Positions 43,387-52,034 of a stretch of DNA of 60,610 nucleotides are shown piece by piece. The position numbers were made by a program, and so were the translations under genes. The notes under the pieces were generated by a model. That model was not told the origin of the DNA. It saw nothing but the letters and a program-made list of their open reading frames with translations, and made no database searches. Source of the DNA: Oligoflexus sp. (lineage in GTDB: Bacteria; Bdellovibrionota_B; Oligoflexia; Oligoflexales; Oligoflexaceae); NCBI GenBank assembly GCA_014377445.1, contig JACMPP010000022.1, positions 1 to 60,610 of the forward strand, read 5' to 3'. The stretch's first letter is position 1. Every line of letters begins with the position of its first letter.

Positions 43387-44963
43387 CCATGTCTCCCTGA
43401 TTCAAGATGAAGGCGTAGTATCGGTTCGGCCAAAGGCCGGAGAAGGCTTTCCCACTCGGGGTTTTTCAAGCCTTGAAACTGGAGCTGTCTCACGCGATGG
43501 AGAACAGCCGAAACGTATAGAATATTGAGACCCACGAGGCCTGCACGCCGTTCGGGCAAAGCATCGATCGCTGAGCCACGCACCCAATCATTGAAGGCCG
43601 CCATCGCCGGACCGCACCAGACCTGATAATCGATCTTGCGATCGCTAACACCCCGGTTGGCCCAGTGCGACGACTGCCCGAGGTAGGAACGGAAAACCAA
43701 AGCCATCTTATGCTTTGGATTCGTGCTTGCGATTGTGATTTGCGTGGGATCACGCTCCTCAAAGAAGCGTCTTGTCTCATCCCAAGCCTTGTCTAGGCTC
43801 ATGCGGAAGTACGTGTCTTCGAGCGTCTTGCGATCTTTGTCAGGAATGCTGCCAAGATCAGGATATTGACGATAGAGTTCGTAAAGTTTCTGGGCACGCA
43901 TGGCAAACATGGTTCCGCGCTTCAAAACCTGCAGTTTTACACCCATCTCAAACATATCCGCCGCGGGCGCCATGATGAGATCGCTCTGCGTTGTTTCCGA
44001 GAGCATCTTGCGAACGTCTTCACTCGTGCCGGCTTCGACACATGCTTGGTTGACGGTTCCAGTTACAATATAGGCTGCGCCCATGGACAGAGCTGCCAGC
44101 GCCGCGTGAGGTGTGGCGATACCGCCGGCTGCTCCCACGCGCAGAGGTTTCTGATAAGAGAATTGTTTCTCGATTTCGTTCTTCAGTAAAAGCATCTGCG
44201 GGAGGAGCGTGACGAGCGGACGATTGTCAGTGTGGCCACCGGAATCAGCTTCAACCGTCAAATCGTGAGCGACCGGGACGCGTTGAGCCAGTTCGTGTTC
44301 CTGCGCCGTGATCGAGCCTTCCGCCAGCAGTGCATCGAGTATCGCCAGCGGTGCCGGAGACCAGAAATGTTTGGCTAATTCCACGCGCGAGACTTTGGCG
44401 ATGATGCTCTGGGCACTCCGAATCCGGCCATCGCTGTCTTTGCGCAGACCCTTGACCCGGTAGCGTACAAGCGCTTTACTTAAACGCATGAAAGCCGAAG
44501 CCTCGACCAGTCGAACCCCTTTGTTTAAAAGCAGGTCGCAGAGTCGCTCTTCGACCAGAGGTTCTTGCGGAGTATGAATAAAATTGACAGCGAAGACCTG
44601 TTCGCCGAGATCGGATTGCAGTGTGTCGATCGCCTTTTCCACGACCTGAAGGGAAAGTCCCGCCGCCCCGAAGGAGCCAAGCATGCCCTCGCGCGCCACG
44701 GCCTTCACCAGAGCGACGCTTGAAATACCGTGGGCCATGGAACCGGCCATGTAGGAATACTTAAGGCCGTAAGCCTCAGCAAAACTGCGGTCGCCCCAAT
44801 TCCTCAAATTTATCGCAGGCACGATGATACGTTGACCCTCGACGCTATGAAAATCGAGATCTTGGTGGATGGACAGCAAACTGTCCGCCTGCAGTACGCT
44901 CATATGTATCTCCGGCAAAGGCCACCGATGACTGTGGCCCAAAACATAACCTTCAGAGCTCAT
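43383..44963 (-). CDS. pfaD: Polyunsaturated fatty acid synthase enoyl reductase PfaD
   Basis: The 526-residue FMN-dependent enoyl reductase is of the nitronate-monooxygenase-like TIM-barrel type and works in trans on the Pfa ACPs. Family segments present are YSYMAGSMAHGISS, SFGAAGLSLQVVEKAI, VRLVEASAFM, the nucleotide-binding stretch ADSGGHTDNRPLVTLLP, RVGAAGGIATPHAALAALSMGAAYIVTGTVNQACVEAGTS-type region, and MAPAADMFEMGVKLQVLKRG. The listed ATG at 44963 includes an N-terminal RWPLPEI resembling the SPWPW start of other PfaD proteins. An ATG at 44903 has a better ribosome site (GGAGATACAT). It is first in the leftward operon and faces oleA across 319 bp. Confidence 0.94.
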   Translation of the reverse strand: MSSEGYVLGHSHRWPLPEIHMSVLQADSLLSIHQDLDFHSVEGQRIIVPAINLRNWGDRSFAEAYGLKYSYMAGSMAHGISSVALVKAVAREGMLGSFGAAGLSLQVVEKAIDTLQSDLGEQVFAVNFIHTPQEPLVEERLCDLLLNKGVRLVEASAFMRLSKALVRYRVKGLRKDSDGRIRSAQSIIAKVSRVELAKHFWSPAPLAILDALLAEGSITAQEHELAQRVPVAHDLTVEADSGGHTDNRPLVTLLPQMLLLKNEIEKQFSYQKPLRVGAAGGIATPHAALAALSMGAAYIVTGTVNQACVEAGTSEDVRKMLSETTQSDLIMAPAADMFEMGVKLQVLKRGTMFAMRAQKLYELYRQYPDLGSIPDKDRKTLEDTYFRMSLDKAWDETRRFFEERDPTQITIASTNPKHKMALVFRSYLGQSSHWANRGVSDRKIDYQVWCGPAMAAFNDWVRGSAIDALPERRAGLVGLNILYVSAVLHRVRQLQFQGLKNPEWESLLRPLAEPILRLHLESGRHG

Positions 44964-45282
44964 GAAGAAAATTAGAGAGTATGTCTATGACGAATTCGTA
45001 GTAATGGCGACGAGTTTTTTCTCATCTTTGGTCGTCATGCCTGGATGAACCCGGCTTGAGCTGGTCCGATCCGTCTTACTGCCCATGCTACATAGCGTCA
45101 CGGATTGTCCGAAAACAACGGGTTTGAGCTTATAAGGACTGTCCTTTTTTAGCTAGCAGCAAAGAGCCCGTCTTGCTAACATTCCCGCCAAGCCGTAAGC
45201 CCAAGGACCTCCTACGCGTGGCTTCCCGAGTCATAATGCGGTGCGAAGGCTCTCAGTCGTTCCTCACTAACAGTGGTAATCG
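44964..45282. promoter_or_regulatory. Divergent pfaD/oleA promoter region with palindromes
   Basis: No gene is seen here. It must hold the promoters of both operons. Two related dyads occur: AAGGACTGTCCTT at 45134-45146 (a perfect 13-bp palindrome with a single central base) and CGGATTGTCCG at 45101-45111. They share GGAYTGTCC and lie 34 bp apart, about three helical turns. A CTTATAAG sequence at about 45129-45136 abuts the first dyad and could be a -10 for the leftward direction. Binding of a common regulator is inference. Confidence 0.45.
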
Positions 45283-46323
45283 ATGCGCTATCAGAATGTT
45301 TTCGTCAACGCTTTGACCTACGATCTCCCTGAGGAGAGGGTGACGACCGCGTCGCTTGAAGATGCGCTAAGGCCTGTCTACCAAGCCCTTCACATACCTG
45401 TCGGCCAATTGGAGGCCATCACCGGTATTCGCGAGCGTCGCTGGTGGCCGCGTCACTTCAAAGTGAGCGACGGCGCTATAGCGGCCGGTGCAAAAGCTTT
45501 AGGCGCTCTTGGCATTAGCGGCAGTGATGTCGATGTTTTGATATATGCAGGCGTTTGTCGCGATTACCAGGAACCGGCTACAGCCTGTCGAATTGGGGCA
45601 GAACTCGGTCTAAATTCCGATGCGACTCTCTACGACCTAAGCAACGCTTGCGTAGGAGTTTTGAATGGAATGATTGAAGTCGCCAATCGAATCGCCCTCG
45701 GCCAGGCCAAAGTAGGCATGGTCGTTTCGTGCGAATCGTCGCGTGACATCAACGAAGACACGCTGCAAAAGTTGCTCAAAAACCCGGATATGAATTTTCT
45801 TAAAGAGAGTCTGGCCACTTTCACCGGTGGATCCGGCGCTGTCGCCATAGTCCTCAGCAGTGATCCCACCCTCGGGAAGGCTCACCGCCTGCTGGGTGGC
45901 GTGACCAAGAACGACAACAGTCAGCACGAACTTTGCAAATGGGGTTTTCAACGCCTCAGAAACACAGTCTTCGAACAATTTATGATCACCGATGCCGTCA
46001 ATGTTATGAAACACGGCGTGGCACTCGGCCTCAAAACCTGGCACGCACTGCAGGAAGAAATGCGCTGGTTGCCGGGACAAGTCGATAAAATCATTTCCCA
46101 TCAGGTGGGTCAAACCCATCGTAAAACGGTCTTGAACGCTCTCGGAATTCCGCTCGTGAAAGACTACGAAACCTTTTCCTATCTCGGCAATATGGGAACG
46201 GTCTCTTTGCCGCTTACGGCGGCGATTGCTGATGAACAAGGCTTTCTGAAAAGCCAGGATCAAGTCGGTTGGCTTGGAATTGGCAGCGGGCTAAACTGTC
46301 TAATGTTGGGGCTAGAATGGTAA
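45283..46323 (+). CDS. oleA: OleA, head-to-head acyl-CoA condensing thiolase
   Basis: The 346-residue thiolase-superfamily enzyme joins two fatty acyl-CoA molecules by a non-decarboxylative Claisen condensation to a beta-keto acid. The OleA active site is complete: Glu97 (CRDYQEPAT), nucleophile Cys123 (DLSNACVGVLNG), His273 (SHQVGQTH) and Asn303 (YLGNMGTVSLP). The Glu general base sets OleA apart from FabH-type KASIII. It starts the oleABCD operon; the oleB start overlaps its stop by seven bases. The ATG at 45283 has only a weak ribosome site (GTGGTAAT). Confidence 0.94.
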   Translation: MRYQNVFVNALTYDLPEERVTTASLEDALRPVYQALHIPVGQLEAITGIRERRWWPRHFKVSDGAIAAGAKALGALGISGSDVDVLIYAGVCRDYQEPATACRIGAELGLNSDATLYDLSNACVGVLNGMIEVANRIALGQAKVGMVVSCESSRDINEDTLQKLLKNPDMNFLKESLATFTGGSGAVAIVLSSDPTLGKAHRLLGGVTKNDNSQHELCKWGFQRLRNTVFEQFMITDAVNVMKHGVALGLKTWHALQEEMRWLPGQVDKIISHQVGQTHRKTVLNALGIPLVKDYETFSYLGNMGTVSLPLTAAIADEQGFLKSQDQVGWLGIGSGLNCLMLGLEW

Positions 46324-47234
46324 ACATCGAAGTCAGCAAAAAACTCTATCCATTCAAAGGCAGCTATTTGCCTTTAGCTCATAAGGCCAGGATGCATTAT
46401 CTTGATGAAGGCACGGGTAACACCCTCCTTTGTCTTCATGGCAATCCCACCTGGTCCTTCTACTACCGCAACCTCGTCTCCAGCATGCGCGATAAGTATC
46501 GCGTCGTGGTTCCCGATCACATCGGCTGCGGATTTTCCGACAAACCCGGTGACGATGCCTACAGCTATCGCCTTGAGCAGCGCGTGCAGGATGTCGAGGA
46601 ACTCGTCAAGGTACTGAACCTCAGCGACATCACCCTTATCCTTCACGATTGGGGTGGTATGATCGGCCTCAGCTTTGCGGCGCGTAACCCAAGCCTCGTC
46701 AAACGCATTATCCTTATGAATACTTCAGGCTTCCCTTTGCCTGACACCAAAGCCTTTCCCATCGCATTGACCCTGAGCCGCACGCCTGTTCTCGGTGATC
46801 TGCTCATTCGTGGACTCAATGCTTTTGCTGTTTCAGCAAGCTGGATCGGTTGCAAATATAAACGCATGTCGCCCGATCTCCGCAAAGCGTATCGGGCGCC
46901 TTACGCAAATTGGACCAATCGCCGCGCGGTTCACCGCTTCGTGCAGGATATTCCGCTCAGCGCCAAAGACCCTTCCTGGCCAACAATGGCCTTTACGGAC
47001 AAGCACTTGGAAAGCCTCGCCGACAAACCGATGCAAATCATCTGGGGCGAAAAGGATTTTATTTTCGATCGTCATTTCCTTGCGGAATGGCGTCGACGCA
47101 TGCCGCACGCTGAGATTCACAGTTATCCGGACGGCGGGCACTATATTCTTGAAGACCTCGGTGAAGTCGCCATCGATCTGATGAAGGATTTTTTGAATCG
47201 TCATCCGATCGCAGAGCCAAGGGTCTATCACTGA
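46317..47234 (+). CDS. oleB: OleB, beta-lactone decarboxylase
   Basis: The 305-residue alpha/beta-hydrolase of the haloalkane dehalogenase group splits cis-beta-lactones into the alkene and CO2 as the last step of the Ole pathway. The oxyanion segment HGNPTWSFYYR (residues 41-51), the nucleophile Asp111 in LILHDWGGMIG, and the catalytic His in GGHYILEDLG are visible. DHIGCGFSDKP is the usual strand-loop after the nucleophile-less elbow. The start is the ATG at 46317, within the end of oleA; a longer frame upstream is not supported. The oleC ATG follows its TGA by one base. Confidence 0.93.
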   Translation: MVNIEVSKKLYPFKGSYLPLAHKARMHYLDEGTGNTLLCLHGNPTWSFYYRNLVSSMRDKYRVVVPDHIGCGFSDKPGDDAYSYRLEQRVQDVEELVKVLNLSDITLILHDWGGMIGLSFAARNPSLVKRIILMNTSGFPLPDTKAFPIALTLSRTPVLGDLLIRGLNAFAVSASWIGCKYKRMSPDLRKAYRAPYANWTNRRAVHRFVQDIPLSAKDPSWPTMAFTDKHLESLADKPMQIIWGEKDFIFDRHFLAEWRRRMPHAEIHSYPDGGHYILEDLGEVAIDLMKDFLNRHPIAEPRVYH

Positions 47235-47235
47235 C

Positions 47236-48912
47236 ATGCAGACCGAGACAGCCCCCATCACCAATATCTCGCGACACCTCACCCGCATGGCGAAGCTTCG
47301 GCCTTTTCAAGAGGCCGTGATCTTCCCGAGCGGCCGCGATAAAAGCGGTCGCACGACCTATACTCATCTTACTTATGCCCAACTCGAAAGTATGAGCGAG
47401 ACCGTAGCCCAACAGCTTCTCTCAAACGGAGTGACCCAAGGGATGCGTACGGCCTTCATGGTCAAACCATCGCTTGAATTCTTTGTCATGACCTTTGCCC
47501 TCTTCAAAGCCCGGGCGATCCCTGTCCTCATCGATCCTGGCATCGGCCTGAAGAATATGAAACGCTGTCTCGCCGAATCCGAGGCGGAGGCCTTCGTCGG
47601 TATTCCAGCAGCTCATGTCGCACGCCTTCTCTTCAACTGGCGCGGCAAGAGCAAGACCTGGAAAGCCAAGATCTCAATCAGCCCGAAGAGCTTTCCCGGC
47701 ACAATCTCGTACCAAAAACTTTTGGCAATACCGGAGCATCCGAAGCCTCTCCATGAGAGTCGTCTGGACGATGTCGCAGCCATTCTCTTTACCTCCGGCA
47801 GCACCGGCGCCCCCAAGGGCGCAATCTACACGCATCGCAATTTTCTGAGCCAGGTCGATCTTCTGGCCAGCAGCCTCCACATCCAACTGGGCGAACGCGA
47901 TCTTTGCACCTTTCCTCTCTTTGCTCTCTTTGCACCCGCTTTCGGCATGACCGCGGTTATCCCCGAAATGGATTTTACGCGGCCGGCGAAGGTAAATCCC
48001 GAGAAGATCAAAGAGGCGATCGACAATTTCGGCATCAGCAATATGTTCGGATCGCCCGCGTTAATCAAACGCGTTGCGGCTCATGGCAAAGCTCATAGTT
48101 GGCATTTTCCTTCTCTGAAGCGAGTGATTTCAGCGGGCGCGCCGGTGCCGGCTTCTGTGATCGAAAGCTTTCGCAACCTTCTGCCAGCGGACGCTGAATT
48201 CTACACACCTTACGGAGCCACGGAATCACTGCCCGTTGCCATCGCCGAAAGCCGCCTCCTGCTCGGCGAAGCGCGCAAGAAACATGGGCGCGGCCTTGGC
48301 CTTTGCGTTGGCACACCGGTGGCTCCAAGCGTGGTCAAAATCCTTCGCATCACCGACAGTGAACTTCCGGTCTTTGACGAAACGGATCTCCTGAGCGATA
48401 GCAATATCGGCGAAATCATAGTCTCCGGCGCGCAGGTCACGACCGCTTACTTCAATCGCGACGAAGCCACGCGCCTCGCCAAGACCAAAGATCGTGACGG
48501 ACTTTTCTATCACCGCATGGGCGACCTCGGTTATATCGATGAGGAAGGTCATCTCTGGTTCTGTGGCAGGAAGTCTCATCGCGTGCAAACGATGAAGGGT
48601 GATCTCTATACGATCCCAACTGAAGCGGTTTTCAATAATCATCCCAGGGTTGCGCGGACGGCTCTCGTGGGCCTCGGCGTCGCGCCTCATCAAACGCCGC
48701 TTCTCTGTGTCGAACCGCTTCGCAGCTTGAGCAAAGCCGAAGAGGCTCAACTCTTTGCCGAACTCAAAACCTTAGGCGACCATCACAGTCATACCCGCTC
48801 TGTTCAACAGTTTCTTTTGCACCCCGATTTTCCCGTAGATATTCGGCACAACGCCAAGATCTTTCGCGAGAAACTCAAAGTATGGGCGGATCAAACATGG
48901 CAGAAACAATAA
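47236..48912 (+). CDS. oleC: OleC, beta-lactone synthetase
   Basis: The 558-residue adenylate-forming (ANL) enzyme in the Ole pathway uses ATP to close a beta-hydroxy acid into a beta-lactone. ANL motifs visible are the P-loop-like LFTSGSTGAPKGAIYTH (A3), FYTPYGATESLP (A5), HRMGDLGYIDEEGHLWFCGRKSHRV (A7-A8), and the C-terminal hinge and lid with NAKIFREKLK (A10 Lys). It starts at the ATG at 47236, one base after the oleB stop, and its end overlaps oleD by 16 bases. A long-chain acyl-CoA ligase annotation would be the generic alternative; the context makes OleC secure. Confidence 0.93.
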   Translation: MQTETAPITNISRHLTRMAKLRPFQEAVIFPSGRDKSGRTTYTHLTYAQLESMSETVAQQLLSNGVTQGMRTAFMVKPSLEFFVMTFALFKARAIPVLIDPGIGLKNMKRCLAESEAEAFVGIPAAHVARLLFNWRGKSKTWKAKISISPKSFPGTISYQKLLAIPEHPKPLHESRLDDVAAILFTSGSTGAPKGAIYTHRNFLSQVDLLASSLHIQLGERDLCTFPLFALFAPAFGMTAVIPEMDFTRPAKVNPEKIKEAIDNFGISNMFGSPALIKRVAAHGKAHSWHFPSLKRVISAGAPVPASVIESFRNLLPADAEFYTPYGATESLPVAIAESRLLLGEARKKHGRGLGLCVGTPVAPSVVKILRITDSELPVFDETDLLSDSNIGEIIVSGAQVTTAYFNRDEATRLAKTKDRDGLFYHRMGDLGYIDEEGHLWFCGRKSHRVQTMKGDLYTIPTEAVFNNHPRVARTALVGLGVAPHQTPLLCVEPLRSLSKAEEAQLFAELKTLGDHHSHTRSVQQFLLHPDFPVDIRHNAKIFREKLKVWADQTWQKQ

Positions 48913-49895
48913 TGGTGACAGGCGGAGGCGGCTTCTTAGGCTCGGCTTTGCTCAAATCCCTGCTGAAAGACGGCCATAAACTTCGCACCATCAATCGCGG
49001 CCATTATTCCGAACTCGACCATTTGGATGTCGAAGTTCTGCGCGGTGATCTCGCTGATTATACGACAACACTCGAAGCCCTGCGGGGCGTGGACACAGTT
49101 TTTCACGTCGCAGCCAAACCGGGTGTCTGGGGTCCCTACGCAGAATACTTTGATGCCAACGTCAAAGCCACGCTCAACATCCTCAAGGCCTGCCGCGAAC
49201 TTGGTATCAAACGATTGATCTACACCAGTTCCCCGTCCGTGACCTTCGGCGGCAAGGACCAGGAAAACGTCGATGAGTCGACGCCTTATCCCAAGACCTA
49301 CATGGCTGCTTATCCGGAAACCAAAGCCCAGGCGGAGCAATTGGTCCTCGAAGCCAACGATGCCACGCTCGCAACGGTTTCGCTTCGCCCTCACCTCATC
49401 TGGGGCCCGGGCGATCGTCACCTTATTCCAAGGGTCATCGACAAAGCCAAAGCCGGTCGTCTGCGACTCATAGGGAAGGCAGGAAAGCTCGTCGATGCCG
49501 TCTACATCGACAACGCCGTCGAAGCTCACAAAGCGGCCTACCGACGCCTCAGCATCGGCAGTACCATTTGCGGTAAGGCTTATTTTATAGGAAACAACGA
49601 ACCCTGGCCGATGGAAGACATCATCAACTCCATTCTGTCTTCAGCGGGAATCGCTCCGGTTCGCAAACGGATCAGCTTTCGGACTGCGTGGTGTCTCGCA
49701 CTCTTCATGGAAAAGCTCTACACCCTTTTCCGAATTAAAAGCGAACCCGTCCTCACCCGCTTTATGGTCGCCCAACTCAATACTTCGCATTGGTATAATC
49801 CCAAGGCTTCCCAGGAGGAGCTCGGATACTTGCCCAAGGTGAGTATGAAAGAGGGCTTTGCCGCTTTGAAGCGCTCGCTAAACGTCACCAAATAA
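48897..49895 (+). CDS. oleD: OleD, NADPH-dependent beta-keto acid reductase
   Basis: The 332-residue extended short-chain dehydrogenase reduces the OleA product (2-alkyl-3-ketoacid) to the beta-hydroxy acid before OleC. Features are the N-terminal nucleotide-binding MVTGGGGFLGSAL, the INRG after strand 2, IYTSSPSVTFGG with the catalytic Ser region, the Tyr-x3-Lys pair in YPETKAQAE, and the C-terminal YLPKVSMKEGF. I prefer the ATG at 48897 over one 15 bases earlier; GGGCGGA lies upstream of it. It overlaps oleC by 16 bases and closes the operon, with a hairpin 4-32 bases after its stop. Confidence 0.92.
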   Translation: MAETIMVTGGGGFLGSALLKSLLKDGHKLRTINRGHYSELDHLDVEVLRGDLADYTTTLEALRGVDTVFHVAAKPGVWGPYAEYFDANVKATLNILKACRELGIKRLIYTSSPSVTFGGKDQENVDESTPYPKTYMAAYPETKAQAEQLVLEANDATLATVSLRPHLIWGPGDRHLIPRVIDKAKAGRLRLIGKAGKLVDAVYIDNAVEAHKAAYRRLSIGSTICGKAYFIGNNEPWPMEDIINSILSSAGIAPVRKRISFRTAWCLALFMEKLYTLFRIKSEPVLTRFMVAQLNTSHWYNPKASQEELGYLPKVSMKEGFAALKRSLNVTK

Positions 49896-49899
49896 AAAC

Positions 49900-49927
49900 A
49901 GCCAGCTCCTCACGGAACACTGGCTTT
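49900..49927 (+). terminator. Probable terminator of the ole operon
   Basis: AGCCAG/CTGGCT arms (49900-49905, 49920-49925) with an inner TCC/GGA pair and a short T-run TTT lie just after the oleD stop. The T-tract is weak. Confidence 0.55.
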
Positions 49928-49951
49928 CGACTCATTCTTCTTCACATGGCC

Positions 49952-51619
49952 TTACTCGGCCCCAAACTCATAGATACGCGCGATACCATCGGTTCCACCT
50001 TTGGCCACGTGGAGACGTATGTAGCGCGTCTTCAAAGCCACCTTATGAAAGCTCGCGCTGCTCGTATTGTCCACGGCAACCACAACATCTTTCCAAGGTC
50101 CGCTCGCCGAGTCGCCCGTCGATATTTCAAAATTTCTTGTATTATAGTCGAGACTGTCCCCGCCCGCTCCAGCATGCAGGACCTTAAAGAGTTTTAAATC
50201 TTTTTGCGCTCCCAGGTCGACGACCAGACTGGCTCCTTCAGGCTTCAGAATCGCACACCATTTCGTTGCGGCCGAACCATCAACAGCTGCCACAGCTGCT
50301 TCTTTAGCAGCACAACTCGACGAGACCTGGGCCACACGATTCAAGGCAAGATTTACACGATTCTTGGTCACGATCGCAGCATTCAGAAGATCAACACCCG
50401 AGGTCTGTCGCGGGGCATCTCCCGTATCAAAGGGCCCTTGCCAGTGAAAGCCAAGCAGGTCGCTCGAAGAGCGCGCACTGTTCCAAAGCTGATTGATATT
50501 ATCTTCCATAAAGCTGCCGATCTTCGGATCCTTAATGACTGCCTGGAGCTCACGAATATTGCGAATAAAGATGCCTTTGAACATACGTTCGTCGCCGAGG
50601 CAGGCCCCACAGGCTATATCATTCCCTTCCTTCAGAGTGCCTTGAGGCGCGAGAGCGGTGACCGCAGAGTAGGCTATTTCACGGGCTTTATCGAGATACT
50701 CGCGCTTGGCCAAAGCATTATAGAGTTCGAGAGCGGCGCCCAGGTAGATGCCTTGTGCATGGCTCCAGGTGTTGAGGCCATCGTTTTTACATTTATCGTT
50801 CAAGCCGTTATTGAGGAGGTTGGCATTGTTAATCAAGCCACTTGTCAACACCCAGGCCCAACCCTTAACGGCGAGAGCCACATATTTCACATCGTTTGGA
50901 ATACGGTTGTGAAGCATACCCATCAACTGAATATAGAGGCCATTCGGGACCGCAAGTTTACTCTTGTTTTCAGGGCTGCTGATGATCCCGCCCCCACATT
51001 CACCGGTCCAGGCCGAAGCATCGAGATCATCGGCGATCAGTTTTGCCGTCTCGAGAAAACGTTTATCCCCGACGAGATCATAGGCTTTCAGCCAGGTAAT
51101 CGCCCAACTGGCGTTCGCTTCGTAGGAGCCTGTGATAAAATTCTTGGCCTTATTCTTTTCAAAGACTTCGCTGATGACATGAAGATATTCTTTGTTACCC
51201 GAGAGTCTGGTGAAGTCGATGAGTGCGCTCAATGAATTCGCACTGACGTTCCACGATCCGCTCCAGAGGGCGGTCGTCGGGTTGTAAAAGCTTTGCATCG
51301 TGGCCACAGCTTGCTGAGCCCAATTTTCGTCAATTGTATAAGTGCTGTGAGGATTGCCGCCGACTGGAGTGAGAGGTTCACCTGTAATGGGGTCGATGGT
51401 GCCTTTGATAATTACGTTTTCGCCAGTCGGCGGTGACGTGGTCCCGACGTTTTGATCTTTTTCGGCGATGACGAGTTCGTTGCGCTTGCAACTTATAAAC
51501 AGCAGGACAAGAGCTACACAGGCCAGCGGTCGAAGCAGCATCATGACCAAGAACCTCATGGGAGTATTCAGCATTCCGTCCGACCCCGGGCCGATCGGAA
51601 ATAGCTGAGATTTCTTCAT
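49952..51619 (-). CDS. GH76-type glycosidase lipoprotein with discoidin-like domain
   Basis: The 555-residue protein has a signal ending at a lipobox (LLFISC), a linker, and an alpha-helical barrel of the GH76 alpha-1,6-mannanase type at about 110-420. The GH76 marks are IADDLDASAWTGECGGGIISS (Asp-Asp pair and CGGGI) and TWSHAQGIYLGAALELY. A F5/8 type C (discoidin, CBM32-like) carbohydrate-binding domain follows at about 430-555 (NLALNRVAQVSSS, KWCAIL, DLGAQKDLKLFKVLHAG, YIRLHVAKGG). It should cut alpha-1,6-linked mannan or a similar glycan outside the cell. Several starts are possible; the signal may begin at the MML near residue 26, after GAGG. It is transcribed alone and converges with the ole operon. 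Confidence 0.8.
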   Translation of the reverse strand: MKKSQLFPIGPGSDGMLNTPMRFLVMMLLRPLACVALVLLFISCKRNELVIAEKDQNVGTTSPPTGENVIIKGTIDPITGEPLTPVGGNPHSTYTIDENWAQQAVATMQSFYNPTTALWSGSWNVSANSLSALIDFTRLSGNKEYLHVISEVFEKNKAKNFITGSYEANASWAITWLKAYDLVGDKRFLETAKLIADDLDASAWTGECGGGIISSPENKSKLAVPNGLYIQLMGMLHNRIPNDVKYVALAVKGWAWVLTSGLINNANLLNNGLNDKCKNDGLNTWSHAQGIYLGAALELYNALAKREYLDKAREIAYSAVTALAPQGTLKEGNDIACGACLGDERMFKGIFIRNIRELQAVIKDPKIGSFMEDNINQLWNSARSSSDLLGFHWQGPFDTGDAPRQTSGVDLLNAAIVTKNRVNLALNRVAQVSSSCAAKEAAVAAVDGSAATKWCAILKPEGASLVVDLGAQKDLKLFKVLHAGAGGDSLDYNTRNFEISTGDSASGPWKDVVVAVDNTSSASFHKVALKTRYIRLHVAKGGTDGIARIYEFGAE

Positions 51620-51731
51620 CTTTTTCTAACTCTTCGCCAAGTCATCCAAAATCACGCCAACATGCCTGCATTTAAAAAGTCGAATTTCTGACTTTTTCTG
51701 AGATACTCGACACTCAAAAGTGGCGTTTCCC

Positions 51732-51917
51732 CTAGTCGCTCTGCACCCGCTCTTCTCGAAGTTTTGCCAGGCATGATGAGCAGTAACACGAGGACTCCGG
51801 GCTCCCCATTGGGAACTTGAAGGGCACAGCCAGGCACCAGCAGGTTTCGCGTCCTTCCATGATGCCACATCTGTTGGACTCTAGGCACAAAGGACAGATA
51901 GACTTATCGTTTGCCAC
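51732..51917 (-). CDS. Cysteine-rich CWC family small protein
   Basis: The 61-residue protein matches the Cys_rich_CWC pattern. CPLC is at residues 8-11, NRC at 15-17, CWC at 26-28, and a final C.C..C at 44-49, all likely zinc or metal ligands. The frame is open upstream to 52196, but AAGGAAAGG lies six bases before the GTG at 51917, which fits the short family size. The longer upstream part overlaps the signal-peptide gene on the other strand. Function of the family is unknown. It lies between two opposite-strand genes, and its terminator was not found. Confidence 0.78.
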   Translation of the reverse strand: MANDKSICPLCLESNRCGIMEGRETCWCLAVPFKFPMGSPESSCYCSSCLAKLREERVQSD

Positions 51918-52034
51918 TAAAAGCCTTTCCTTAAAGTTTAGGCTTTGATTGAATCGCCGGCAGTGACACTTTCGCATATGTGAGAACGCTATTGCCCTGA
52001 GAGCCAACTCGAAAGTGAACATGGAGCCCTTCTT

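Noticed and set aside
42250..43410. Long plus-strand frame of 386 residues
   Set aside because: It is antisense to the ketosynthase of pfaA and has no domain features.
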